Assembly: GCA_012518325.1 (NCBI GenBank)
Contig: JAAYSR010000143.1
Location: 1-12,276 of the forward strand
Length of the DNA stretch: 12,276 nucleotides
Source of the DNA: Bacillota bacterium
GTDB lineage: Bacteria > Bacillota > Limnochordia > Darwinibacteriales > Darwinibacteriaceae
Reading direction: 5' to 3'
The notes beneath the pieces are model-generated. The model ran no database searches, was not told the DNA's origin, and was given only the letters and a program-made list of their open reading frames with translations. Positions 7,075-12,276 of this stretch are shown here, piece after piece. The first letter of the stretch is position 1, and each line of letters opens with the position of its first letter. Position numbers and translations under genes: made by a program.

Positions 7075-8133
7075 ATGCGTGAGGACGATATGATTTATGA
7101 ACACCTGAAGATGGTAGCGCCTGGCACCCAGCTCTATGAGGGGCTGGAGAGCATCTTGAAGGCAAAAACAGGCGGTTTGATTGTCGTGGGAGACACTCCA
7201 GAAGTGTTGGAGCTGGTAAACGGAGGGTTTTACATCGACGCTGAGATGCATCCCGGCTCCCTGTATGAACTGGCCAAGATGGATGGAGCTATTGTGCTGT
7301 CCAGCGACGGCAAGAGAATACTCTATGCCAACACTCAGCTGGTTCCCGACAGTATGATTCCCAGCTTCGAAACGGGTACGCGCCACAAGACCGCGGAACG
7401 GGTTGCCAAGCAAACTGGGCAGCTCGTGATTTCCATATCCCAGCGCAGGAATATCATTACCATTTATCGGGGAAATTGGAAATATGTCATTCGTGAAGTA
7501 AGTGTGATGCTGGCCAAGGCCAACCAGGCCCTGTCTACCCTGGAGAAATACCGCAGTGTCTTTTTACAGTCCCTGACGAATCTGAGCGCGCTGGAATTCG
7601 AGGATCTGGTTACCCTCACCGATGTGGCAACTGTTTTGCAGCGCAGCCAGATGGTGAGCAAAATTGCCTGGGAAATCGAAAGGTATGTAATCCAGCTTGG
7701 ATCAGAAGGACGCTTGGTGAAAATGCAGCTCGAGGAGCTCATGGCTGATACTAAGGATGAAGGGCTCCTGGTGTTTAAGGATTACTACATAGGCGATGAC
7801 CTTTATGAAGGCTGGAGCCAGTTGGAGGAAATGGATTCGGATGATTTGCTCAACTTAGGTTCAATTTCCAGGGCACTTGGTTACGGGGGCAGCATGACCA
7901 GCCTTGATCAGGCTGTAGCTTCCAGGGGATATCGTGTCTTGGCTAAGATACCCCGCCTGCCCATGCCCGTAATTGAAAACTTGGTGAAAACCTTCAATGA
8001 TCTGTCCACCGTTATGGATGCCACCATTGAAGAACTGGATGATGTAGAAGGTATTGGCGAGGTTCGTGCGAAAGCAATCAAAGAAGGGTTGCGGCGCATA
8101 CGTGAACAGGTCTTGGTGGACAGTCACATTTAG
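7075..8133 (+). CDS. disA: DNA integrity scanning diadenylate cyclase DisA
   Basis: This encodes 352 aa. The N-terminal DAC domain (about 1-150) condenses two ATP into cyclic di-AMP. The DGA motif is intact at 70-72. The usual RHR motif reads RHK at 103-105 (GTRHKTAERVAKQTG), a conservative change at a residue tied to nucleotide phosphate binding. A helical linker follows (about 150-280), then a C-terminal helix-hairpin-helix region (LDDVEGIGEVRAKAIKEGL, 321-339) that binds branched DNA and lowers cyclase activity. The ATG lies 4 nt after AAGGTGA, a Shine-Dalgarno embedded in the end of radA, so the two are coupled. Its stop codon overlaps that of the convergent minus-strand gene. The enzyme should be active unless the Arg-to-Lys change matters. 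Confidence 0.97.
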   Translation: MREDDMIYEHLKMVAPGTQLYEGLESILKAKTGGLIVVGDTPEVLELVNGGFYIDAEMHPGSLYELAKMDGAIVLSSDGKRILYANTQLVPDSMIPSFETGTRHKTAERVAKQTGQLVISISQRRNIITIYRGNWKYVIREVSVMLAKANQALSTLEKYRSVFLQSLTNLSALEFEDLVTLTDVATVLQRSQMVSKIAWEIERYVIQLGSEGRLVKMQLEELMADTKDEGLLVFKDYYIGDDLYEGWSQLEEMDSDDLLNLGSISRALGYGGSMTSLDQAVASRGYRVLAKIPRLPMPVIENLVKTFNDLSTVMDATIEELDDVEGIGEVRAKAIKEGLRRIREQVLVDSHI

Positions 8134-8531
8134 CGAAGATGGAAGATTCCTAGGGTATTGATCCTTTGGCTCTCCTTGACGATAATTTCGTTCAGACTCA
8201 GCCCAAGGGCGTTGCACATGCCGGTTAAATAAAACAGATTCTGACCCATCTCAGCTTCCAAAACCTCCCTGCAGTTTTCGCAGAGCTGTCCTGTGAGATG
8301 CGACTGAATATGGTTGCGTACATCTTCAAAGGAGCAGTCATCGGGCAGGACCTGTTTTGAGGCGTTGATAGTGATGCAGCCGCAGTCAGTTACAGCCCGG
8401 AAAAGAGCCCTGTTGACGCGGGCGTTGGTTTCTTGAAACTTCGAAGCTATGTCCAGGATGCTGTAATGACGCACAAGGTTTTCTCGCACATTAGCTTGGA
8501 AATCATGACATGTGTTAGCTGGCTTCGTCAT
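8130..8531 (-). CDS. Small uncharacterised protein, DUF1573-annotated type in Clostridia; CxC and CxxC motifs
   Basis: This encodes 133 aa from the chosen ATG at 8531, which has AGAGGA about 10 nt upstream. The frame is open to a GTG at 8585, but that start lacks a good Shine-Dalgarno and would run through a hairpin leader. I recall similar proteins beside disA in other Clostridia, often labelled DUF1573, but cannot confirm the family here. Visible parts: a helical N-terminal half (RHYSILDIASKFQETNARVN, 21-40), a CGC at 50-52, CENC at 84-87, and an amphipathic C-terminal stretch (EMGQNLFYLTGMCNALGLSL, 94-113). That last stretch looks like the second catalytic helix of MazG-type nucleotide pyrophosphohydrolases, but with Gln where MazG has the metal-binding Asp. 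The four cysteines could bind a metal. There is no signal peptide or membrane segment. Function unknown. A consensus promoter lies upstream. Confidence 0.8.
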   Translation of the reverse strand: MTKPANTCHDFQANVRENLVRHYSILDIASKFQETNARVNRALFRAVTDCGCITINASKQVLPDDCSFEDVRNHIQSHLTGQLCENCREVLEAEMGQNLFYLTGMCNALGLSLNEIIVKESQRINTLGIFHLR

Positions 8532-8569
8532 TCTGGTCACGTCCTCTCGCCACCTGAAGTTGGTCAATG

Positions 8570-8590
8570 GCTGAATGCCCCGCACTCAGC
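8570..8590 (-). repeat. Hairpin 2 in the leader of the minus-strand gene
   Basis: Read on the minus strand, GCTGAGTG-CGGGG-CATTCAGC forms an 8-bp stem with a single G-U pair and a 5-nt loop. It directly abuts the hairpin at 8591-8618, with no spacer, and lies in the predicted 5' untranslated leader about 40 nt before the start codon. It has no U-tract, so it is not a typical terminator. Confidence 0.6.
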
Positions 8591-8618
8591 CTGGAGTTTC
8601 ACTCTGTGAAACATCCAG
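8591..8618 (-). repeat. Near-perfect dyad / hairpin 1 at the transcript 5' end
   Basis: Read on the minus strand, CTGGA-T-GTTTCAC-AGA-GTGAAAC-TCCAG pairs over 12 bp with a single bulged T and a 3-nt loop. The inner part (8596-8612) is a perfect 7-3-7 palindrome. It begins about 4 nt after the predicted transcription start of the minus-strand gene. It could be an operator or a structured RNA leader. Confidence 0.65.
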
Positions 8619-8627
8619 CCTGGTTTC

Positions 8628-8657
8628 ATTATAAGTCTTTTGAAAAACGATTGTCAA
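8628..8657 (-). promoter_or_regulatory. Consensus sigma-A promoter of the minus-strand gene
   Basis: On the minus strand TTGACA (8657-8652) and TATAAT (8633-8628) are both perfect, with an 18-bp spacer. The predicted start is near 8621, leaving a leader of about 90 nt before the ATG at 8531. This is the strongest promoter in the window by consensus. A repeated GTTTCA half-site (8623-8628) overlaps its -10. Confidence 0.85.
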
Positions 8658-8689
8658 CCTGTGAACGGCAGTCTCAGCAACGGCCCCGT

Positions 8690-8718
8690 TTGACTTTGAG
8701 GTCACAAAGTGGTAAATT
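8690..8718 (+). promoter_or_regulatory. Promoter of carD
   Basis: TTGACT (8690-8695, 5 of 6) and TAAATT (8713-8718, 4 of 6) are separated by 17 bp. The predicted start near 8725 gives a leader of about 33 nt. A perfect dyad ACTTTG-N6-CAAAGT (8693-8710) fills the spacer and overlaps the -35, as a repressor operator would. The divergent promoter of the minus-strand gene has its -35 only 32 bp away. Confidence 0.7.
8693..8710. promoter_or_regulatory. Operator-like dyad in the carD promoter
   Basis: ACTTTG (8693-8698), six bases, and CAAAGT (8705-8710) form a perfect 6-6-6 inverted repeat. A second, overlapping dyad TGAC-N6-GTCA spans 8691-8704. Its position between -35 and -10 suggests a protein-binding site. 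No cognate regulator can be named from the sequence. Confidence 0.45.
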
Positions 8719-8757
8719 TATTGTAAGGATCTTCGTTTTAATAAAGGAGGATGAACG

Positions 8758-9237
8758 ATGTATAACGTGGGGGATCATGTTGTTTACCCCATGCACGGCG
8801 CAGGAGTCATTGTGGCCATAGAAGAGCGCGAAGTGCTCGGCGAAAAGCAGGAATACTACATTATGGCCTTACCTATAGGGGACATGAAAGTGATGATACC
8901 CCTTAAATCTGTGGAAGAGCTCGGTCTTCGCCAAATCAGCAGCGACGAAACAGTTCAGCGTGTCTATCAGATTTTACAAGGCGAGCAGACGGCCATGTCA
9001 TCGAACTGGAACCGTCGTTACAGAGCTAATATGGAAAAGATAAAAAGTGGAGACATTCTCGAGGTAGCCGAGGTTGTACGCAACCTCACAATTAGGGAGA
9101 ACGAGAAAGGTCTATCCACAGGCGAAAGAAAAATGTTGGAAAATGCCCGGCAAATACTCCTTAGCGAGCTTGTGATCGCTGAGAATTCTACGGAAGAGGA
9201 AATTGTAGAGAAAATTGCCGGATTTTTCGAATCGTAG
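8758..9237 (+). CDS. carD: CarD/CdnL-family RNA polymerase-binding regulator
   Basis: This encodes 159 aa, the full family length. The N-terminal Tudor-like RNA polymerase interaction domain (about 1-58) begins MYNVGDHVVYPMHGAGVIVA, the classic CarD opening, and includes YYIMALPIGDMKVMIPLKS. The C-terminal helical domain (about 65-159) carries NWNRRYRANMEKIKSGDILE (83-102); Trp84 corresponds to the tryptophan that wedges into the minor groove at the -10 edge in mycobacterial CarD. GLSTGERKMLENARQILLSE (118-137) is also typical. CarD binds the RNA polymerase beta subunit and stabilises or tunes open complexes, often at rRNA promoters. The ATG has a strong AAAGGAGG with 7-nt spacing. An ATG at 8751 lies out of frame within that site and is ignored. 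It has its own promoter and is divergent from the small minus-strand gene. Confidence 0.96.
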   Translation: MYNVGDHVVYPMHGAGVIVAIEEREVLGEKQEYYIMALPIGDMKVMIPLKSVEELGLRQISSDETVQRVYQILQGEQTAMSSNWNRRYRANMEKIKSGDILEVAEVVRNLTIRENEKGLSTGERKMLENARQILLSELVIAENSTEEEIVEKIAGFFES

Positions 9238-9379
9238 GGAGGTGGCTGAAGGGACGACGATCATTGGGCAGGTGAACATTTTAGGCTAAAAAAGAATACC
9301 TAAGCGAAAACAGGAAATACTGTAACCGGAACGAGCAAACTGTCGCATGCATTTATAACAGTGGGAGGTGAAGCGAAGT

Positions 9380-10453
9380 TTGGTCATATTCGTCAGGATT
9401 GTGTTTGCTGCCATTGGCGCGGCCTTGGGCTATTCCGGGGCGTTGCTTCTTTTAAACTCGGGCGCAATGGCTGGATTCTTCGATGAAACTTATACAGTTG
9501 GTCTGTTTATCATTGTTGGTTTTTTAGTCGGTGTTGCAGTTGGTCCACCCATTGTGCAGGGTCTCAAACGGGGAAGTAAGCGGGCAACTCAGATTTTGCT
9601 GAAAACACCCACTCACGAACTGGTTGGGGGTATGATCGGCCTGGTGAGCGGCTGGGTTATTGCTTTGATCATATCTATTCCTTTACTGCGAATCCCCTAT
9701 GTGGGCGACTATCTCCCCATCATTCTCGGAGTTATATTGGGATATTTTGGTCTAATGGTCGGGCTTAGAAAGACAGATGACTTGCCCGAAGTATTTCTTC
9801 GTTCAGACCGCGGGGGTGGAAGGACCAGAGCTGCTGCTCTGGAAATCAGTCCAAAGATCCTTGATACGAGCGTAATTATTGACGGCCGCATAGCAGATAT
9901 TACCAAGTCTGGGTTCCTTGAGGGTGAACTGATTGTCCCCGGCTTCGTTTTGGAGGAGCTCCAGCATATAGCGGACTCTTCCGATGTGCTGAAGCGCAAT
10001 CGGGGCCGGAGGGGGCTGGATATCCTCAACAAAATTCAAAAGGAGCCCTACACCAGCGTTCGCATCGTGGAACAGGACTATGGCGATATTAACGAGGTGG
10101 ATACAAAGCTCGTCAAGCTGGCTAAGGATATGGGCGGCAAAGTCGTCACCAATGATTACAACTTAAACAAGGTCTGTGAGTTGCAGGGCGTGCCTGTACT
10201 TAATATCAACGAACTTGCGAATTCTGTAAAACCGGTTGTACTGCCCGGTGAAGAACTTAAAGTCCAGGTGATCAAGGACGGCAAGGAACAGGGGCAGGGT
10301 GTAGGATACTTAGATGACGGCACCATGATCGTAGTCGATTCAGGCCGCCGGTTTATCGGGCAGACAGTCACTGTGTTGGTGACAAGTGTGCTGCAGACAG
10401 CAGCCGGCCGCATGATTTTCGCAAAACCTAAAGCTATGGAGCGGGCATTATAA
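9380..10453 (+). CDS. yacL: YacL-like membrane protein with PIN and TRAM domains
   Basis: This encodes 357 aa from the chosen TTG at 9380. Four hydrophobic segments (about 3-26, 40-59, 83-102, 110-128) anchor it. A PIN ribonuclease-like domain follows (about 158-280) with the acidic set intact: Asp162 (ILDTSVIIDGR), Glu192/193 (LEELQHIADS), Asp241 (VDTKLV) and Asp259 (VTNDYNLNK). A C-terminal TRAM domain (about 290-348) is a likely RNA-binding fold. A membrane-tethered RNase is the usual inference; the substrate is unknown to me. A GTG at 9368 is in frame, but its Shine-Dalgarno would abut it; GGGAGGTGA (9363-9371) sits 8 nt before the TTG, so I prefer TTG. The 142-bp gap after carD shows no convincing promoter or terminator. 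An intrinsic terminator follows the stop. Confidence 0.93.
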   Translation: MVIFVRIVFAAIGAALGYSGALLLLNSGAMAGFFDETYTVGLFIIVGFLVGVAVGPPIVQGLKRGSKRATQILLKTPTHELVGGMIGLVSGWVIALIISIPLLRIPYVGDYLPIILGVILGYFGLMVGLRKTDDLPEVFLRSDRGGGRTRAAALEISPKILDTSVIIDGRIADITKSGFLEGELIVPGFVLEELQHIADSSDVLKRNRGRRGLDILNKIQKEPYTSVRIVEQDYGDINEVDTKLVKLAKDMGGKVVTNDYNLNKVCELQGVPVLNINELANSVKPVVLPGEELKVQVIKDGKEQGQGVGYLDDGTMIVVDSGRRFIGQTVTVLVTSVLQTAAGRMIFAKPKAMERAL

Positions 10454-10468
10454 GTTCATAGGATGGCA

Positions 10469-10507
10469 GGGGCCTGATGCGAATGCACATCGGGCCTCCT
10501 TTTTATT
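10469..10507 (+). terminator. Intrinsic terminator after yacL
   Basis: GGGGCCTGATG (10469-10479) pairs with CATCGGGCCTC (10488-10498) over 11 bp, including two G-U pairs, around an 8-nt loop, followed by TTTTTATT from 10500. It ends only about 10 nt before the Shine-Dalgarno of ispDF, leaving no room for a separate promoter downstream of it. Confidence 0.85.
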
Positions 10508-10533
10508 ACAGCGGCTAAAAGGAGTTGGCGCGA

Positions 10534-11673
10534 TTGAAAGTTGGGGTAGTGGTAGCGGCAGCAGGATCAGGCACACGTATGGGAATCCAGGAGAACAAAG
10601 TGCTCCTGCCCCTGGATGGAAGGCCGGTTTTGGCCCACAGCCTGGCCTGCTTCGCATCCATGGAGGAAGTTGCGGAGCTGGTTGTGGTAACAAGGGCAGA
10701 AGACCAGGCCAGGATAGAACAGCTGGTGCAGGAAACGGCAGGAGGAAAGAAAGCTAAGGTTGTCTTAGGAGGTGCCGAGCGGCAGGACAGCGTATATCTG
10801 GGGCTGAAAGCTCTAGCCCCTGACACAGAATGGGCGGTCATCCACGACGGCGCAAGGCCCTTTATCACGCAGGAACTGGTCCGCCGCGGCTTGGAGACAG
10901 TGCAGGAACACCGGGCAGTAGGGATCGCGGTGCGGGTCACAGACACAATCAAGAGGGTGCAGGACGGTGTTGTGGTAGATACGCCTGCAAGGTCGGAGCT
11001 GTGGGCTGTGCAGACGCCGCAGATTTTCGACTACAAGCTGGTGTTACAAGCTTATGAGCATGCTCAGAGCCAAGGAATTGCAGCCACTGACGACTGCGGT
11101 GTTGTAGAAGCCCTGGGCCATCCTGTCCACATTGTGGAAGGAGATTATGCCAATATCAAAATTACCACCCGGGAGGATTTGCCGCAAAGGGAAAAAGTGG
11201 CGGTGGGATTCGGCTATGATGTCCATCGCCTGGTTGAGGGGAGACCTCTGATTCTCGGGGGCGTTGAGATTCCTTACCACAAAGGGCTCTTGGGGCACTC
11301 TGACGCCGATGCAGTCACCCACACTGTGATGGACGCTATTTTAGGCGCGATGGGACGCGGGGACATCGGCGAGCTTTTCCCTGATACCGACGAAAAATAC
11401 AAGGGCATCTCCAGCATTGTCCTTCTAGAAGAAGTAGCGGCCATCATGGATCAGGAGCAGTTTGTCATTGGCAATCTGGACATTACCGTCATGGCGCAGA
11501 AACCTAGACTAGCCCCTTGGAAAGGTCCCATGAGGGCAAAGCTTGCCCAGGTGCTGGACATTGCGGAAAGTCAAATTAATATTAAAGCCACCACCACAGA
11601 AGGCCTGGGCTTTGTGGGACGTGAGGAAGGCATAGCCTGCCAGGCAGTTGTCTCACTGCTGCAGCGGCGTTGA
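10534..11673 (+). CDS. ispDF: Bifunctional IspD-IspF (MEP isoprenoid pathway)
   Basis: This encodes 379 aa from the chosen TTG at 10534. The N-terminal IspD domain (1 to about 217) makes CDP-methylerythritol from MEP and CTP; motifs are AAAGSGTRMG (8-17), Lys22, LGGAERQDSV (78-87), HDGARPF (104-110), TPQ (161-163) and TDD (185-187). The C-terminal IspF domain (about 221-379) forms the cyclic diphosphate; motifs are GFGYDVHRL (225-233, metal ligands Asp229 and His231), LGHSDADAVTH (253-263), DIGELFPDTD (277-286) and TTEGLGF (354-360). The join is tight, with almost no linker. The intermediate step, IspE, is not in the window. A TTG at 10525 is in frame but abuts AAAAGGAG; the TTG at 10534 is 9 nt away, so I prefer it. 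In Bacillus ispD and ispF are separate neighbouring genes; here they are one. Confidence 0.96.
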   Translation: MKVGVVVAAAGSGTRMGIQENKVLLPLDGRPVLAHSLACFASMEEVAELVVVTRAEDQARIEQLVQETAGGKKAKVVLGGAERQDSVYLGLKALAPDTEWAVIHDGARPFITQELVRRGLETVQEHRAVGIAVRVTDTIKRVQDGVVVDTPARSELWAVQTPQIFDYKLVLQAYEHAQSQGIAATDDCGVVEALGHPVHIVEGDYANIKITTREDLPQREKVAVGFGYDVHRLVEGRPLILGGVEIPYHKGLLGHSDADAVTHTVMDAILGAMGRGDIGELFPDTDEKYKGISSIVLLEEVAAIMDQEQFVIGNLDITVMAQKPRLAPWKGPMRAKLAQVLDIAESQINIKATTTEGLGFVGREEGIACQAVVSLLQRR

Positions 11674-11689
11674 TCAAGTTTGTTAGATG

Positions 11690-11732
11690 TACCCATTCAT
11701 TTTTGAAGCGCTACTTCAAAAGTGGATGGGTA
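11690..11732 (+). terminator. Very strong stem-loop after ispDF, probable terminator
   Basis: The arms 11690-11708 and 11714-11732 pair over 19 bp with only two G-U pairs and no mismatch, around the 5-nt loop CGCTA. The sequence after it (TGTGTTATTATT) is T-rich but interrupted, so this is an atypical intrinsic terminator. It separates ispDF from the catabolic gene kdd. Confidence 0.72.
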
Positions 11733-11743
11733 TGTGTTATTAT
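11715..11743 (+). promoter_or_regulatory. Possible kdd promoter overlapping the stem-loop
   Basis: TTCAAA (11715-11720, 4 of 6) and TATTAT (11738-11743, 5 of 6) are 17 bp apart. The -35 would lie inside the 3' arm of the preceding stem-loop. The position suits kdd, with a leader of about 45 nt, but the match is modest and AT-rich DNA gives such hits by chance. Confidence 0.3.
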
Positions 11744-11794
11744 TAAAGAAACTGTAAAACAATTCACATGAAATTCGTAAAGGGGAGTATGCCG

Positions 11795-12276
11795 GTGACT
11801 AGAGCCTGTCCATTTGGCACCCATCGTGTGCTGGAACCGCTAGGGTCTCTGCCGCAGGGAGCGGAGCGTCTTGATAACAATATGGAAATCAAAACTAACG
11901 AAATCCTCGTCGACGTGGAGACGCTGAACATAGATTCGGCAAGCTTCACTCAGATTCGGCAAGAGGCGGGGGATGACAAGGAGCGCATTGCCCAAATCAT
12001 GCAGGGAATTGTAGCCCGCAGGGGCAAGCACCATAATCCCGTGACCGGATCAGGCGGAATGTTTATCGGCACTGTCCGGGAAATTGGCGCTGACCTCCAG
12101 GGCAAACGGGCGTTGAGGGCCGGTGACCGCATTGCCTCCCTGGTGTCACTGACTTTGACGCCTCTCGTTATTGAAGAAATTAAGCATATCCATCTGGAAA
12201 CTGCTCAGGTAGATGTCAAGGGACAAGCCATCCTGTTTGAAAGCGGCATTTATGCAGTGCTGCCCGGCGATCTGCC
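11795..12276 (+). CDS. kdd: L-erythro-3,5-diaminohexanoate dehydrogenase (Kdd), N-terminal part, runs off right edge
   Basis: 160 codons are visible, a little under half of the usual length as I recall it. The translation opens MTRACPFGTHRVLEPLGSLP and contains ILVDVETLNIDSASFTQI (37-54), the region NPVTGSGGMFIGTVREIGAD (80-99), SLVSLTLTPL (114-123) and ILFESGIYAVLPGDLP at the cut. These match the N-terminal half of Kdd from lysine-fermenting Clostridia and Fusobacterium as I know it. Kdd oxidatively deaminates 3,5-diaminohexanoate to 5-amino-3-oxohexanoate with NAD(P), after lysine 2,3-aminomutase and the B12-dependent beta-lysine mutase. The cofactor-binding half lies beyond the window. An ATG at 11789 is in frame, but its Shine-Dalgarno (AAAGGGGAG) is one base away; the GTG at 11795 has 7-nt spacing and the better family N-terminus. 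Confidence 0.92.
   Translation, partial: MTRACPFGTHRVLEPLGSLPQGAERLDNNMEIKTNEILVDVETLNIDSASFTQIRQEAGDDKERIAQIMQGIVARRGKHHNPVTGSGGMFIGTVREIGADLQGKRALRAGDRIASLVSLTLTPLVIEEIKHIHLETAQVDVKGQAILFESGIYAVLPGDL

Noticed and set aside
8532..8585. 18-codon longer start (GTG 8585) for the minus-strand gene
   Set aside because: No suitable ribosome site, and it would translate through the second hairpin; the ATG at 8531 has AGAGGA upstream and a more plausible N-terminus.
8689..8716. Possible CtsR box at the carD promoter (TTTGACT and GGTCACA resemble CtsR heptads)
   Set aside because: No pair of heptads with the required 3-base spacing fits in either orientation; the second heptad matches poorly. The dyad at 8693-8710 explains the sequence better.
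8567..8821. 84-codon plus-strand frame overlapping the start of carD
   Set aside because: It crosses the divergent promoter region and carD in another frame, has no good ribosome site, and its translation has no familiar features.
9238..9300. Short peptide frame (15 codons from GTG 9242) or weak TTAGG/CCTAA hairpin after carD
   Set aside because: The start codon overlaps its own Shine-Dalgarno and the stem is only 5 bp with a long loop; no support for a gene or a terminator.
1..12276. Defence, phage, CRISPR or mobile-element system
   Set aside because: Every sizeable frame is assigned to conserved core genes or is a shadow; no transposase, integrase, repeat array or composition shift is visible.

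Overview
This window looks like a chromosomal segment from an endospore-forming, anaerobic Firmicute of the Clostridia type. Three things point there. The ctsR-mcsA-mcsB-clpC-radA-disA ... yacL-ispD/ispF order is a well known Firmicutes island. Two spore maturation genes (spmA, spmB) lie at the left edge. A lysine-fermentation gene (kdd) starts at the right edge. Base composition is moderately GC-rich by eye and even throughout. I see no insertion sequence, phage gene, CRISPR array, tRNA or rRNA.

Layout. Positions 1-921 (minus strand) hold spmA and the first part of spmB, pointing left. A 201-bp divergent gap (922-1122) carries an extended -10 promoter and a CtsR operator. The protein quality-control operon follows on the plus strand: ctsR (1123-1587), mcsA (1606-2118), mcsB (2115-3155, overlapping mcsA by 4 bp) and clpC (3174-5585). 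A second promoter at 5647-5675 precedes radA (5715-7070) and disA (7075-8133). A small uncharacterised gene (8130-8531) lies on the minus strand, converging on disA so closely that the stop codons overlap. It shares a repeat-rich divergent promoter region (8532-8757) with carD (8758-9237). Then come a yacL-type PIN-TRAM membrane protein (9380-10453), an intrinsic terminator, a fused ispD-ispF gene (10534-11673), a very strong inverted repeat, and the first 160 codons of kdd (11795 to the window end). No stretch longer than 300 bases lacks a gene.

How the genes work together. CtsR represses its own operon through the box at 1089-1105. McsB, activated by McsA, phosphorylates arginines, which marks proteins for the ClpC unfoldase (with a ClpP encoded elsewhere) and inactivates CtsR. 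RadA handles recombination intermediates, and DisA makes c-di-AMP and scans DNA. CarD tunes initiation by RNA polymerase. IspDF supplies two steps of the MEP isoprenoid pathway. Kdd belongs to the lysine-to-acetate/butyrate fermentation pathway and probably opens a separate catabolic cluster to the right.

The bulk of the window is ordinary, conserved housekeeping DNA, and I do not see a wholly new system. The parts most worth a second look are the divergent regulatory region at 8532-8757 with its nested dyads, the small cysteine-containing minus-strand protein with a MazG-like C-terminal stretch, the RHK (not RHR) motif in DisA, a C-terminal motif shared by CtsR and McsB, and the terminator standing directly in front of ispDF. 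Several start codons here are probably non-ATG (GTG for radA and kdd, TTG for yacL and ispDF), chosen from Shine-Dalgarno spacing.
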